Part shown: piece after piece, positions 1-9,625 of the stretch
How the letters are laid out: every line of letters starts with the position of its first letter
Position numbering within the stretch: the stretch's first letter is position 1
Source of the DNA: Sphingomonas crusticola
GTDB taxonomy: Bacteria; Pseudomonadota; Alphaproteobacteria; Sphingomonadales; Sphingomonadaceae
Length of the DNA stretch: 64,000 nucleotides
Direction of reading: 5' to 3'
NCBI RefSeq assembly: GCF_003391115.1
Contig: NZ_QTJP01000001.1
Span: 1,674,001 to 1,738,000, forward strand
Made by a program: the position numbers and the translations under genes
Notes under the pieces: model-generated
Database searches by the model: none
What the model saw: only the letters and a program-made list of their open reading frames with translations
Told to the model about the DNA's origin: nothing

Positions 1-1
1 C

Positions 2-331
2 AAGATCGACCTGTTCCGCGCGAAGGGCCGGCTGTTCCGGGAAGGCCGCGAATTGTTTGCGACCACATCCTATGTCGCGGTCATGCTGGGCCAGCATATC
101 GTGCCCGAGGAGCACGAGCCGGCGGTCGATGCGCTCGACGAGGACAAGGTGGCGCAGGCGCTGGAGGAGATGCGGCTCGGCTATCTCGGCGTGGCCCAGC
201 AGCTGCCGAGCCATGCCGAATTCATCGCCGCAACCGGCGCCGCACCGCCACCTCAAGCGGCACAGCCGCCGACCTTCTCCTTTGCCGACGAGAATCCGGG
301 CTTCATGCCCTTCACCGGCGCGGGCACGTGA
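2..331 (+). CDS. Tryptophan halogenase family protein, C-terminal part (cut by window edge)
   Basis: The frame is open from base 2, so the gene starts before the window. The 109 visible residues align by eye with the C-terminus of the next gene: both have an FRAxGRxFRE stretch, then an LF-TS-AVM-GQ stretch, then a helical tail ending near a Q-LPS/T motif. That makes it the tail of a flavin-dependent tryptophan-halogenase-like protein. The FAD-binding part lies outside the window. Its TGA overlaps the GTG start of the next gene by four bases (GTGA), so the two are probably translationally coupled paralogues from a tandem duplication. Confidence 0.85.
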   Translation, partial: KIDLFRAKGRLFREGRELFATTSYVAVMLGQHIVPEEHEPAVDALDEDKVAQALEEMRLGYLGVAQQLPSHAEFIAATGAAPPPQAAQPPTFSFADENPGFMPFTGAGT

Positions 332-1857
332 TCGCCGACCCGATCCGGAAGTTGGTGATTGTCGGCGGTGGCACCGCCGGCTGGATGGCCGCGGCCGCGA
401 TCTCGAAGATCATGGGCGAAACCGGCATGCGGATCACCCTGGTCGAGTCCGACGAGATCGGCACGGTCGGGGTCGGCGAGGCGACGATCCCGCAGATCAA
501 CCTATTCAACGCCATGCTCGAGCTGGACGAGCATGATTTCGTGCGCGCCACCAATGCCACCTACAAATTGGGGATCGAGTTCGTCGACTGGACGCGGATC
601 GGCCATCGCTACGTCCACCCGTTCGGCTTTTACGGGATCAACATGAAGGGGGTGGAATTCCACCACCACTGGCTCAAAGGCCGGACGCTCGGCGACCAAA
701 CGCCGCTCGACGCTTATTCGCTCAGCGTCGTCGCCGGGCTGGCGGGCAAGTTCGAGCACCCCCGCCCCGACCAGCCCAATTCGCCGCTCGCCAAGGTCGG
801 CTATGCCTATCAGTTCGATGCCGGCCTCTACGCGCGTTACCTCCGCCGGCTCGCCGAGCATCGTGGCGTCGAGCGGCGCGAAGGCCGCATCGTCGACGTC
901 GCGCAGCATGCGGAGACAGGCTTTGTCGAAGCGGTCATTTTGCAGGACGGCAGTCGCATCGAGGGCGATCTGTTCGTCGACTGTTCGGGCTTCCGGGGCC
1001 TGCTGATCGAGCAGACGCTCGGCGCGGGGTTCGAGGATTGGAGCAGCTGGCTGCCGTGCGACCGCGCTTTCGCCGTGCCGTGCGAGCTTGGCGGCGATCA
1101 CCAACCGCTCACCCGTTCGACCGCGCGCAGCGCCGGGTGGCAGTGGCGCATCCCGCTCCAGCACCGCATCGGCAACGGCTATGTCTATTCGAGCGCGCAC
1201 ATTTCGGACGACGAAGCGGCGGCGACTTTGCTCGCCAATCTCGACGGGCGGCCGCTGGCCGAACCGAAGCAGCTGCGGTTCACCGCGGGCCACCGTAAGC
1301 AGGCGTGGGTCAAGAATGTCGTGGCCCTCGGCTTGGCGGGGGGCTTTCTCGAGCCGCTCGAATCGACCAGCATTCACCTGGTCCAGACCGGCATCGCGCG
1401 GCTGATGACCTTGTTCCCGACGCGCACCATCAACCAAGTCGAGATCGACCGCTACAATGAACAGACCGCGCGGGAATATGTCGATATCCGCGACTTCCTC
1501 GTGCTGCATTACAAGGCGACGGAGCGCAGCGATTCCCCCTTCTGGGACTATTGCCGCGCGCTGGCGCCGCCGGCGGCGCTGGCCGAGAAGCTTGCCATGT
1601 TCCGCGCCAATGGCCGCATCTTCCGCGAGCATGAGGAATTGTTCACCGAGACGAGCTGGCTGGCGGTGATGGTCGGCCAGGGGATCGAGGCGGGAGGCTA
1701 TCATCCCGCCGCGGATCTGCTGCCGGACGCCGAGACGCTCGCCCGGTTGCGGCATATCCGGGCGGTCATCGCCGAGACGGCGCAGGCACTGCCGACGCAG
1801 GATGCATTCCTGCGCGCGCATGGCAGCTGGTCGGGCGAGGTCCGCCGCGCGTCATGA
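328..1857 (+). CDS. Flavin-dependent tryptophan halogenase-like protein
   Basis: A 509-residue protein of usual length for the Trp_halogenase family (FADH2-dependent halogenation of tryptophan or related aromatic groups; the substrate here is unknown). Visible motifs are the N-terminal GGGTAGWMAAAA dinucleotide-binding loop (residues 11-22), the GVGEATIP motif, a YKLGIEF stretch carrying the lysine that corresponds to the catalytic Lys of PrnA/RebH, and a GWQWRIP motif matching the WxWxIP signature. The GTG start is fixed by overlap with the preceding stop. It overlaps the downstream cupin gene by ATGA. In sphingomonads and caulobacters such genes travel with cupin-8 proteins and TonB receptors in carbohydrate uptake loci, and many have no proven halogenase activity. 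Confidence 0.88.
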   Translation: MIADPIRKLVIVGGGTAGWMAAAAISKIMGETGMRITLVESDEIGTVGVGEATIPQINLFNAMLELDEHDFVRATNATYKLGIEFVDWTRIGHRYVHPFGFYGINMKGVEFHHHWLKGRTLGDQTPLDAYSLSVVAGLAGKFEHPRPDQPNSPLAKVGYAYQFDAGLYARYLRRLAEHRGVERREGRIVDVAQHAETGFVEAVILQDGSRIEGDLFVDCSGFRGLLIEQTLGAGFEDWSSWLPCDRAFAVPCELGGDHQPLTRSTARSAGWQWRIPLQHRIGNGYVYSSAHISDDEAAATLLANLDGRPLAEPKQLRFTAGHRKQAWVKNVVALGLAGGFLEPLESTSIHLVQTGIARLMTLFPTRTINQVEIDRYNEQTAREYVDIRDFLVLHYKATERSDSPFWDYCRALAPPAALAEKLAMFRANGRIFREHEELFTETSWLAVMVGQGIEAGGYHPAADLLPDAETLARLRHIRAVIAETAQALPTQDAFLRAHGSWSGEVRRAS

Positions 1858-2876
1858 GCGGGTTGCCCGAGCCCAAACCGATCCGCGAGATCGGCGGCAT
1901 CGACCGTGCCGCGTTCGAGGCGGAGGTCCGCCCGGCGCGCCAGCCGGTGGTGATCCGCGGGCTCGCGCGCGACTGGCCGGCGGTGGAGGCCGGCCGCGCA
2001 TCGCCCGCAGCGGCGATCGCCTATCTCAAACGCTTCAGCCATCGCCAGCCGGTACCGGCGATCCTCGGCGCGCCCGAGATCGAGGGGCGCTTCTTCTACA
2101 CGCCCGATCTGACCGCACTCAATTTCCAGCGCGGCCAGACCCCGCTCGACCCGTTCCTCGACCGGTTGCTGCGCGACCAGGGGGCGGAAAGGCCGTTCGC
2201 GATGGCGGTGCAGTCGATCCCCCTGCCCGAATTGCTGCCGGGCTTCGTCGACGAGAATGCGATCGACCTGCTCGATGCCAGCATCGTCCCGCGCATCTGG
2301 CTGGGCAATGAGATCCGGGTAGCGACGCATTACGACCTGATGGAGAATATCGGCATCGTCGTCGCCGGTCGGCGGCGCTTCACGGTGTTCCCGCCCGAGC
2401 AGATCGCCAATCTCTATACCGGCCCGTTCGAGCTGACGCCGGCGGGCACGCCGGTCAGCCTGGTCGATCTCGCCGCGCCCGACCTCGGCCGCTTTCCCCG
2501 CTTCGCCGCGGCGGCCGCCACCGCCCAGTCGGCGGTGCTGGAGCCGGGCGACGCGATCTACCTGCCATTCCATTGGTGGCACGGGGTGGATTCGCTCGAG
2601 CCGGTCAATGCGTTCGTCAATTATTGGTGGAACCCGGCACCGGCGGGCCTGGGCAATCCCTATGATGCGCTGATGCTGGCGCTGATGGCGTTGCGCGCGC
2701 TGCCCGACGACCAGCGTGGCGTGTGGCGGATGCTGCTCGACCATTATGTGTTCGGCGCCAATGGCGATCCGGTGGAGCATCTGCCGGACGCGGCGAAGGG
2801 CGTGCTGGGGCCGGTGACTCCGCAGCTGGCGGCGCGGATGCGGGCGACGCTGATCGACGCGCTCCAGCGGCAATAG
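1854..2876 (+). CDS. Cupin-like (JmjC / cupin_8) domain protein
   Basis: A 340-residue protein with the cupin-8/JmjC iron site: an H-x-D pair in THYDLMENI (about residue 160) and a distal histidine in LPFHWWHGVD (about residue 240). These are the expected Fe(II) ligands of 2-oxoglutarate dioxygenases of the FIH-like type. The ATGA overlap with the halogenase gene fixes the start and implies cotranscription. There is no signal peptide, so it should be cytoplasmic. The neighbours suggest a role in a tailored uptake or modification locus; its substrate cannot be read from sequence. Confidence 0.82.
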   Translation: MSGLPEPKPIREIGGIDRAAFEAEVRPARQPVVIRGLARDWPAVEAGRASPAAAIAYLKRFSHRQPVPAILGAPEIEGRFFYTPDLTALNFQRGQTPLDPFLDRLLRDQGAERPFAMAVQSIPLPELLPGFVDENAIDLLDASIVPRIWLGNEIRVATHYDLMENIGIVVAGRRRFTVFPPEQIANLYTGPFELTPAGTPVSLVDLAAPDLGRFPRFAAAAATAQSAVLEPGDAIYLPFHWWHGVDSLEPVNAFVNYWWNPAPAGLGNPYDALMLALMALRALPDDQRGVWRMLLDHYVFGANGDPVEHLPDAAKGVLGPVTPQLAARMRATLIDALQRQ

Positions 2877-2953
2877 CTGCCCTTGGCGGCGGGCAAGCAA
2901 TGAGCCGCGGCAACTGGTTTCAAACGATACCAAGCCGCGATAAAGGTGACGGC

Positions 2954-3826
2954 ATGGCCGCCGACTCGCTCACCCGCCCACCCGAAGCCGCCGAGGATTG
3001 GACGATCCCGCAGGAGTGGGATCGCTACACGCCCGAAGAGCATGCGGTGTGGGACATTTTGTTCGCGCGGCAGGAGGCGATGCTGCCCGGGCGCGCCGCG
3101 CCGGAATTCCTCGCCGGGCTCGATATCCTCCATTTGTCGCGGCCGGGCATTCCCGACTTTGCCGAGCTGTCGGAAAAGCTCGGCAAGGCGACCGGGTGGC
3201 AGGTGGTGGCGGTGCCGGGGCTGGTGCCGGACGAGGTGTTCTTCGAGCATCTCGCCAATCGCCGCTTCGTCGCCGGGCGCTTCATCCGCCGCGCCGACCA
3301 GCTCGATTATCTGCAGGAGCCGGACGTCTTCCACGATGTGTTCGGCCATGTGCCGATGCTCGCCCACCCGGTCTTCGCCGATTATATGCAGGCCTATGGC
3401 GAAGGCGGACTGCGCGCCATGCGCCATGGCGGGCTGGAGAAGCTGGCGCGGCTTTACTGGTACACGGTCGAATTCGGGCTGATCCGCGCCAAGGGCAAGG
3501 ATGGCGGCGACAAGCTCAATATCTATGGCGCGGGCATCGTCTCTTCGCGCGGCGAGAGCCTGTTCGCCCTCGACGACCCCTCGCCCAACCGCATCGCGTT
3601 CGACATGGAGCGCGTGATGCGGACCAAATATCGCATCGACGATTACCAGCAGGCCTATTTCGTGATCGACAGTTTCGAGCAATTGCTGCGCGACACGCTC
3701 GAGACCGACTTCGCGCCGCTGTACGAGAAACTGGAGACCTTGCCCGATCTGGCGGTGGCGGACATCCTGCCCGGGGACCGGCTGATCACGCGCGGCACGC
3801 AGGATTATGCGCTGGCCAAGGCCTGA
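2954..3826 (+). CDS. phhA: Phenylalanine 4-monooxygenase
   Basis: Converts phenylalanine to tyrosine using tetrahydropterin and non-haem iron. The 290-residue length matches bacterial single-domain enzymes such as that of Chromobacterium. The iron-binding segment EPDVFHDVFGHVPML (about residues 118-132) carries the two histidine ligands, and the third ligand Glu lies in the WYTVEFG stretch. I chose the ATG at 2954 because an AAAGGTGA ribosome site lies just upstream and homologues begin near this point; a second ATG at 2900 would add 18 residues. It follows the cupin gene by 77 bases but is functionally unrelated, and no pterin-recycling gene is visible next to it. Confidence 0.93.
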   Translation: MAADSLTRPPEAAEDWTIPQEWDRYTPEEHAVWDILFARQEAMLPGRAAPEFLAGLDILHLSRPGIPDFAELSEKLGKATGWQVVAVPGLVPDEVFFEHLANRRFVAGRFIRRADQLDYLQEPDVFHDVFGHVPMLAHPVFADYMQAYGEGGLRAMRHGGLEKLARLYWYTVEFGLIRAKGKDGGDKLNIYGAGIVSSRGESLFALDDPSPNRIAFDMERVMRTKYRIDDYQQAYFVIDSFEQLLRDTLETDFAPLYEKLETLPDLAVADILPGDRLITRGTQDYALAKA

Positions 3827-4033
3827 GCGCCCCTTCGGTCGAAGGCGAAAATAAAAAAACACCGGAAACGAACTTGATGATCTGGGGTCCGCGGGCTCGG
3901 AGCGGTGCGAGTTTGGGTTTGCCGGACTTGAGAAAGAGCCGTGAGGCTCGTACGCTATATGCGTACGATTGTCAAGCTTGGGCGATGGCGTTTGGCATCC
4001 CTCAAACGTCACCTAGTGCCTGAGCGGTCATGG

Positions 4034-4053
4034 ATCCCAGCCTTCGCTGGGAT
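4034..4053. repeat. Short intergenic palindrome, copy 1
   Basis: Seven-base arms ATCCCAG and CTGGGAT around CCTTCG, followed by GACG. One of ten copies or close variants of the same palindrome in this window (others at 5914, 9506, 14301, 18931, 18997, 19360, 19418 and 19483, plus weaker relatives). It lies in a gene-free stretch of 366 bases between phhA and the sdpR-like gene. Confidence 0.8.
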
Positions 4054-4068
4054 GACGGTGAAAGGCGT

Positions 4069-4130
4069 CCTTCGATACGGGCTCTCGATACGCGGCTTTG
4101 CCGCTACTCGATCCCTACTCAGGATGAACG
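4069..4130. repeat. Long sphingomonad intergenic repeat, half element (R1)
   Basis: About 62 bases built from a CTTCGATACG...CTCGATACG...CTACTCG...CTACTCAGGATGA pattern. The same module occurs at 5199-5260 as a half element and twice as a full inverted pair at 16141-16269 and 32121-32250. It contains a local hairpin (GCGGC-TTT-GCCGC). It lies in the phhA-sdpR spacer and encodes nothing convincing. Confidence 0.75.
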
Positions 4131-4152
4131 GGGGTTGGGTCAGGGGCGGCTA

Positions 4153-4184
4153 TATATTTGCTATTTAGCTAAATGCCTAATATA
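4153..4184. promoter_or_regulatory. Palindromic operator upstream of sdpR-like gene
   Basis: The core 4163-4174 is a perfect 12-base palindrome, ATTTAGCTAAAT. It extends to an imperfect 32-base dyad with TATATT and AATATA at the ends. It ends nine bases before the ATG of an ArsR/SdpR-type repressor and is far more AT-rich than its surroundings. This is the layout expected for an autorepressor binding site over the promoter. The palindrome is directly visible; its use as the SdpR operator is inference. Confidence 0.65.
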
Positions 4185-4192
4185 GGCACGCC

Positions 4193-4477
4193 ATGGATTC
4201 GGTGTTCGATGCGCTGTCGCATCCGATCAGGCGCGAGATTTTGGAGATGCTCAAGCGGGGCAGCCTGTCGGCGGGCGCGCTGGCCGACGCCTTTCCGGTG
4301 TCGAAGCCGACCATGTCGGGGCATTTCGCCAAGCTGAAGGCGGCCAACCTGATCCAGAGCGAACAGCGCGGCGCGAGCCTGATCTACAGCCTCAATCTGT
4401 CGGTGCTGGAAGAGGTGCTGCTGGGCTTCATGCGCCGGGTGGGCGCGGCGCGCGCGGAACAGGGAGACGAGACATGA
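4193..4477 (+). CDS. ArsR-family autorepressor, SdpR-like
   Basis: A 94-residue winged-helix repressor. The segment FDALSHPIRREILEML (about residues 4-19) and the VSKPTMSGHFAKLKAANL recognition helix (about residues 35-52) are typical of ArsR proteins. There are no metal-binding cysteines, which fits the SdpR subgroup rather than metal sensors. It overlaps the next gene by ATGA, and that gene encodes an SdpI-like membrane protein. In Bacillus subtilis SdpR represses sdpRI and is sequestered by SdpI at the membrane when toxin binds; whether that logic holds here is inference. A strong palindrome lies immediately upstream. Confidence 0.85.
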   Translation: MDSVFDALSHPIRREILEMLKRGSLSAGALADAFPVSKPTMSGHFAKLKAANLIQSEQRGASLIYSLNLSVLEEVLLGFMRRVGAARAEQGDET

Positions 4478-5142
4478 AGAACCGGAAGTTGGTCCTTTGG
4501 TCGGTGGCGGCGATCGCGGCGATGCTGATCGCGGGCCTGGTCGTCGGCATGCAATTGCCCGAGACCGCGCGGCTGCCGATCCATTGGAACGTGGATGGCG
4601 AGCCCGACGGGTTTGCCGGCAAATGGTCGGCCTTGTTCCTGCCGGCCCTGTTCGCCGCGATCGTCACCGGCATTCTGGCGATCACCGCGCGGATCGAGCC
4701 GATGCAGCAGAGCGTGGCGCTCAGCAGGGGGCTGTTGCGGGCGATCTGGGTCGGCATGATCGGCGTGTTCTGGGTGACCGAGCTGGTCGTCATCAGCGCG
4801 GCGCTCGGCTGGAAGCTGGCGGTGTCGCGGGTGATATTGGGCGCGATCGGCCTCTTGTTCGTCGGAATCGGCGACCAGCTCGGCAAGTCGCGGCCGATGT
4901 ACATGGTCGGCATCCGCACGCCATGGACGCTGGCGGACGCAGATGTGTGGATCGCGACGCACCGGCTGGGTGGCAAGCTGATGGTGATTGCGGGCGCGGC
5001 CTGCTGCGTGATGGCGCTGGCGGGTGTGCGGTCGGACGTGGCGTTGCTGGTCGGCCTTGGGCTGCTCCTGGCGGCGGCGATCGTGCCGGTGGTTTATTCT
5101 TATCTTTTGTGGCGGCGGTTGCCGGGGCGGCCGGCGCGGTAG
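4474..5142 (+). CDS. SdpI/YhfL family membrane protein
   Basis: A 222-residue protein with about six membrane helices. It carries the DUF1648 segment LPIHWNVDGEPDGFAGK (about residues 34-50) and the SdpI signature GIRTPWTLADADVWIATHR (about residues 145-163). The family includes the immunity and signalling protein of the SDP toxin system and many uncharacterised homologues. Translation is coupled to the upstream repressor by a four-base overlap. No toxin gene (sdpC-like) is visible nearby, so the ligand is unknown. The pairing and operator suggest a self-contained sensing switch. Confidence 0.85.
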   Translation: MKNRKLVLWSVAAIAAMLIAGLVVGMQLPETARLPIHWNVDGEPDGFAGKWSALFLPALFAAIVTGILAITARIEPMQQSVALSRGLLRAIWVGMIGVFWVTELVVISAALGWKLAVSRVILGAIGLLFVGIGDQLGKSRPMYMVGIRTPWTLADADVWIATHRLGGKLMVIAGAACCVMALAGVRSDVALLVGLGLLLAAAIVPVVYSYLLWRRLPGRPAR

Positions 5143-5198
5143 GGTTCTCGGCTTCGCTCGAGCCTGTGTCTTGACTTCGCTCGACACAACGGGGGCGT

Positions 5199-5260
5199 GT
5201 GCTTCGATACGCGCCCTCGATACGCCCTGCGGGCTACTCGGTCGCTACTCAGCATGAGCG
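5199..5260. repeat. Long intergenic repeat, half element (R2)
   Basis: A GCTTCGATACG...CTCGATACG...CTACTCGGTCGCTACTCAGCATGAGCG module, the same family as the elements at 4069, 16141 and 32121. It is preceded at 5151-5190 by short TTCGCTCG hairpins. It lies between the sdpI-like gene and the groES promoter, in a 374-base stretch that otherwise holds only the promoter and CIRCE element. Confidence 0.75.
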
Positions 5261-5384
5261 GGGGAAGCAGTACCTTCTTCACGGAAGGTAGCGTGGTGTA
5301 GCGTGGGCGGCGGTGCCGTGTCCAAGCGCAAGTGCCCTGCCCCGGGGCCTGACCGTTCTGGCGAAAACTTCGCCCGGGCGCCCG

Positions 5385-5413
5385 TTGACAGCTTAACGCA
5401 GGCTGCACATATG
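5385..5413 (+). promoter_or_regulatory. Probable groESL promoter
   Basis: TTGACA at 5385-5390, then 17 bases, then CATATG at 5408-5413. The -10 box ends four bases before the CIRCE element, so transcription should start inside or next to the operator. This is the arrangement expected for an HrcA-controlled heat-shock promoter. The -35 match is exact to the sigma-70 consensus; the -10 match is partial. Confidence 0.6.
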
Positions 5414-5417
5414 CGGC

Positions 5418-5444
5418 TTGGCACTCGCCCAATGTGAGTGCCAG
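5418..5444 (+). promoter_or_regulatory. CIRCE element (HrcA operator) of groESL
   Basis: TTGGCACTC at 5418-5426, a nine-base spacer, then GAGTGCCAG at 5436-5444. This matches the TTAGCACTC-N9-GAGTGCTAA consensus with symmetric substitutions that keep most pairing. It lies 72 bases before the groES start. HrcA repression of groESL is well established for this element; the hrcA gene itself is not in the window. Confidence 0.9.
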
Positions 5445-5516
5445 CAATTTACGGCATTAGGGCGGAGCGCGGCGTGAGGCTGCTTACCCCGTCCATATTG
5501 CAGGAAAGGGACAAAT

Positions 5517-5804
5517 ATGGGTTTCCGACCGCTGCACGATCGCGTGCTGGTTCGTCGCGTCGAGGCTGAAGAGAAGACGGCCGGCGGCATCATCATTCCG
5601 GACACCGCCAAGGAAAAGCCGCAGGAAGGCGAAGTCGTCGCCGTCGGCGGTGGCCTGCGCGCCGAGAATGGCTCGATCAACCCGCTGGACGTCAAGGCCG
5701 GCGACAAGATCCTGTTCGGCAAATGGTCCGGCACCGAGGTCAAGCTCGATGGCGAAGACCTGCTGATCATGAAGGAAAGCGACATCCTGGGGATCGTCGC
5801 CTGA
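5517..5804 (+). CDS. groES: Co-chaperonin GroES
   Basis: A 95-residue Cpn10. It opens with [12 protein letters not shown], has the mobile-loop region [19 protein letters not shown], and ends with the typical KESDILGIV stretch. It caps the GroEL folding chamber. It is the first gene of the groESL operon behind a CIRCE element. A GGAAAGGG ribosome site precedes the ATG. The gap to groEL is 150 bases and filled with repeats, which is longer than usual. Confidence 0.97.
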   Translation: MGFRPLHDRVLVRRVEAEEKTAGGIIIPDTAKEKPQEGEVVAVGGGLRAENGSINPLDVKAGDKILFGKWSGTEVKLDGEDLLIMKESDILGIVA

Positions 5805-5821
5805 TTTCAAACCCCAGCCAC

Positions 5822-7607
<1,786 letters not shown>

Positions 7608-7642
7608 GTCCGGACACCCTTACCGAACCACCGTACAAAGAG

Positions 7643-7673
7643 GGCCCGGGGGAGAAATCCTCCGGGCCTTTTT
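7643..7673 (+). terminator. Rho-independent terminator of groESL
   Basis: An 11-base GC-rich stem (7643-7653 with 7658-7668, one G-T pair) with a GAAA tetraloop, followed by TTTTT. It is placed 35 bases after the groEL stop. Confidence 0.93.
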
Positions 7674-7791
7674 GCTGTACCAGCCGCTGTGGCAGATCGC
7701 GGCATCGCTAGTGCGGTAATCCCTCCGACTTTGGTCACCCTATTCTGCTATATATGTTACCCCATCCGGAAGATTGCGGCGCGAGGGAACA

Positions 7792-8091
7792 ATGCTCACA
7801 AAGAAAAGCAGGCGCGTTTTGCTGCTGCTCGGGGCGGAGTTCGCAGTCGTCGCGCTCGCGTCGTCTCTTACCGTTGCTACCTACGCTGTCCTGCACCATG
7901 TACGCCCCGAAGCGGGCGGGACATATCTTCCACTTATTGGCGGCTCAGCGCTGGCTGCCATCTTTGGAGCGGTAACTGCGAAGCACCACCATATCCAAAG
8001 CCGAGTTATCAGAACGGTCACAGCTATCATTGTGGGCGTTATGACGATATTGGTAGCGACTGGTTTCCTGATTAGTTTGTTTGGTTCGTAA
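7792..8091 (+). CDS. Small three-helix membrane protein, unknown function
   Basis: A 99-residue protein with a basic N-terminus (MLTKKSRR) and three hydrophobic segments at about residues 10-30, 44-62 and 73-96. The central loop holds a KHHHIQSR stretch. I chose the ATG at 7792 with a GAGGGA site just before it; an in-frame TTG at 7774 would add six residues. Codon use is less GC-biased than in neighbouring genes (for example CTTACCGTTGCTACC), hinting at a foreign or weakly expressed gene. I do not recognise a family. Confidence 0.6.
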   Translation: MLTKKSRRVLLLLGAEFAVVALASSLTVATYAVLHHVRPEAGGTYLPLIGGSALAAIFGAVTAKHHHIQSRVIRTVTAIIVGVMTILVATGFLISLFGS

Positions 8092-8126
8092 GGCCGTAAC
8101 GCCTGCAGGCGGAGGGACGGCCCCCG

Positions 8127-9425
8127 CTATTCCGTTAGCAGCGCTTGCATACGTTTTGGCCGGTCGATCATTCGGGCGACCTGCGTCGCGACGCCGGCGC
8201 CGCCCACTGCCGCGACCGAGGCCAGGAACCCCGCCTCCGATCCCCCGCCCCTCTCCGCCCGCGCGATATAGTCCCGCCATACCGCGAACAGCCCATCGGG
8301 ATCGCGCGCGCGGACGGCCTGGTCGAGCCACAGGTTGACGAGCAGGCCGCACGAATAGCTTGCGTCGAAATCGTGCGCGGCGAGCACGTCATGGAGCGAG
8401 CGGTTGCCCAGCCGCTTGGCGCAATCCGCCTGCGCCTTTGCGCGCTTGGCCTCCGCGAAGGCCGGCGCGGCGGCGCTTGTGGCGAGGCTGGCGAAGGCTT
8501 CGGCGCCGCCTTCGTGGATCCAGGCGCCGGTTTCGTCACTGGTGGTAACCTGGCGCTGATAGAGGTGGCCGGCCTCGTGCGCGAAGAACCAGGCGAGATC
8601 CTGCGCGAAATCGGGCGCCTGCATCAGTTCCGGCCAGCGTGATCCGTAGAAATGGACGAAAACCTGCCCCGGCAGGGTGCCGCCCTGGCGTCCATAGCCG
8701 CCCTGGTGCGCGAGGTCGTAGGACGCGAACAGCATCGGCCGTTGCGGCAAGCGGCCGAGCCTGGCGGCGAAGAAATGCATGAAAGCGGGGAGCTGTTCGA
8801 TCAGGCGGGTGCGGATGGCGGGTGGGAGCGCGCCGTCGAGCATTGCCACCAGATCGGGTGTCTCCACCGGCTTGTTCCGGCCGAGATAGATGTTGCGGCC
8901 GTCGTCGCGATCGACCCAGCGGACCGTGCCGGTGTAGCGCCGGCCGTCGAGCAGGATTGGCGTGTCGGGCGGGGCGACGAGCGTGATCGGCCAGCGCGCC
9001 GTCGCCTCGCACGGGGCGGAGCAGGCGAAGAAACGGCCACTGTGGAATAGCATGCCGCCATCGCCGAAGCGCGAGAAGGGCGCGTAATCCTTGGGCAGAT
9101 CGCCATAGACCGGCGGCACCGCCAGCGTGACCGCGGCGAAGGGGCCGCGATCGCGGCGGCGAACGATCTCGTCCTCGTCGAGGCGGAGGATCTCAAAGCC
9201 GGGCGGCGCGGTCCAGCTGGTGGTGCGACGGTCGCCCGGCGAACGGGCGAAATGGAGCGCGGCGACGGGGGCGGGAAAAACATAGTCGACGCGCCAATCG
9301 GCCGCGCCAGCGGTGGCGGTGATGCGCGTGTCCGGAAGCAACGGATGTGGGCTGGGGGCGGCGCCCAGCGAAAGGGTGGCGAGGATGATGGCCGCCACCG
9401 CTCGCTCTATTGCCGTTCGCCGCAT
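8127..9425 (-). CDS. Secreted HExxH zinc metallopeptidase-like protein
   Basis: A 432-residue protein with an N-terminal signal peptide (MRRTAIERAVAAIILATLSLGAAP). The segment FAHEAGHLYQRQ holds a HExxH zinc site, and about 20 residues later HEGGAEAFAS supplies a plausible third ligand Glu, the gluzincin arrangement also seen in M1 and M61 peptidases. The N-terminal half looks like a beta-rich domain, as in M61-type proteins. The start at 9425 is set by an AGGAGGGA site; the longer reading frame upstream lacks one. It is divergent from the penicillin-binding protein gene. Substrate unknown. Confidence 0.75.
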   Translation of the reverse strand: MRRTAIERAVAAIILATLSLGAAPSPHPLLPDTRITATAGAADWRVDYVFPAPVAALHFARSPGDRRTTSWTAPPGFEILRLDEDEIVRRRDRGPFAAVTLAVPPVYGDLPKDYAPFSRFGDGGMLFHSGRFFACSAPCEATARWPITLVAPPDTPILLDGRRYTGTVRWVDRDDGRNIYLGRNKPVETPDLVAMLDGALPPAIRTRLIEQLPAFMHFFAARLGRLPQRPMLFASYDLAHQGGYGRQGGTLPGQVFVHFYGSRWPELMQAPDFAQDLAWFFAHEAGHLYQRQVTTSDETGAWIHEGGAEAFASLATSAAAPAFAEAKRAKAQADCAKRLGNRSLHDVLAAHDFDASYSCGLLVNLWLDQAVRARDPDGLFAVWRDYIARAERGGGSEAGFLASVAAVGGAGVATQVARMIDRPKRMQALLTE

Positions 9426-9480
9426 TGTCCCTCCTGATTCAAGGAGGCGAGTGTGTCGGGGCGGCCGCGCTAAAGCAATT
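9418..9480. repeat. Direct repeat, left copy, flanking the PBP gene
   Basis: Starts CGCCGCATTGTCC and contains ATTCAAGGA and CGAGTGTGTCGGGGCG. A diverged direct copy (about four in five bases equal by eye) lies at 11571-11636. The left copy includes the start codon and ribosome site of the divergent metallopeptidase. Confidence 0.7.
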
Positions 9481-9505
9481 GGCGGCGCGCCTAGCCGCGG
9501 AATGG

Positions 9506-9525
9506 ATCCCAGCCTTCGCTGGGAT
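9506..9525. repeat. Short intergenic palindrome
   Basis: ATCCCAG-CCTTCG-CTGGGAT, followed by GACGA, identical to the copies at 4034 and 19483. It lies in the leader of the penicillin-binding protein gene. Confidence 0.8.
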
Positions 9526-9625
9526 GACGAAGCAGAGAAGGATCGAGCCAAGCCCCGCGCCGACACCACCACCGCCCGCGCCCAGGCCCTTCCCCCGCGC
9601 GTGTCTTGCTCCTATAACACAGTCA

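Noticed and set aside
2723..2953. Upstream extension of the phhA frame
   Set aside because: It overlaps the cupin gene in another frame, and a ribosome site and family length support the start at 2954.
3941..4168. 75-residue frame in the phhA-sdpR spacer
   Set aside because: It runs through two repeat elements and the operator, with no ribosome site.
7689..8075. 128-residue plus-strand frame overlapping the small membrane protein
   Set aside because: No ribosome site and no hydrophobic pattern; the frame at 7792 has both.
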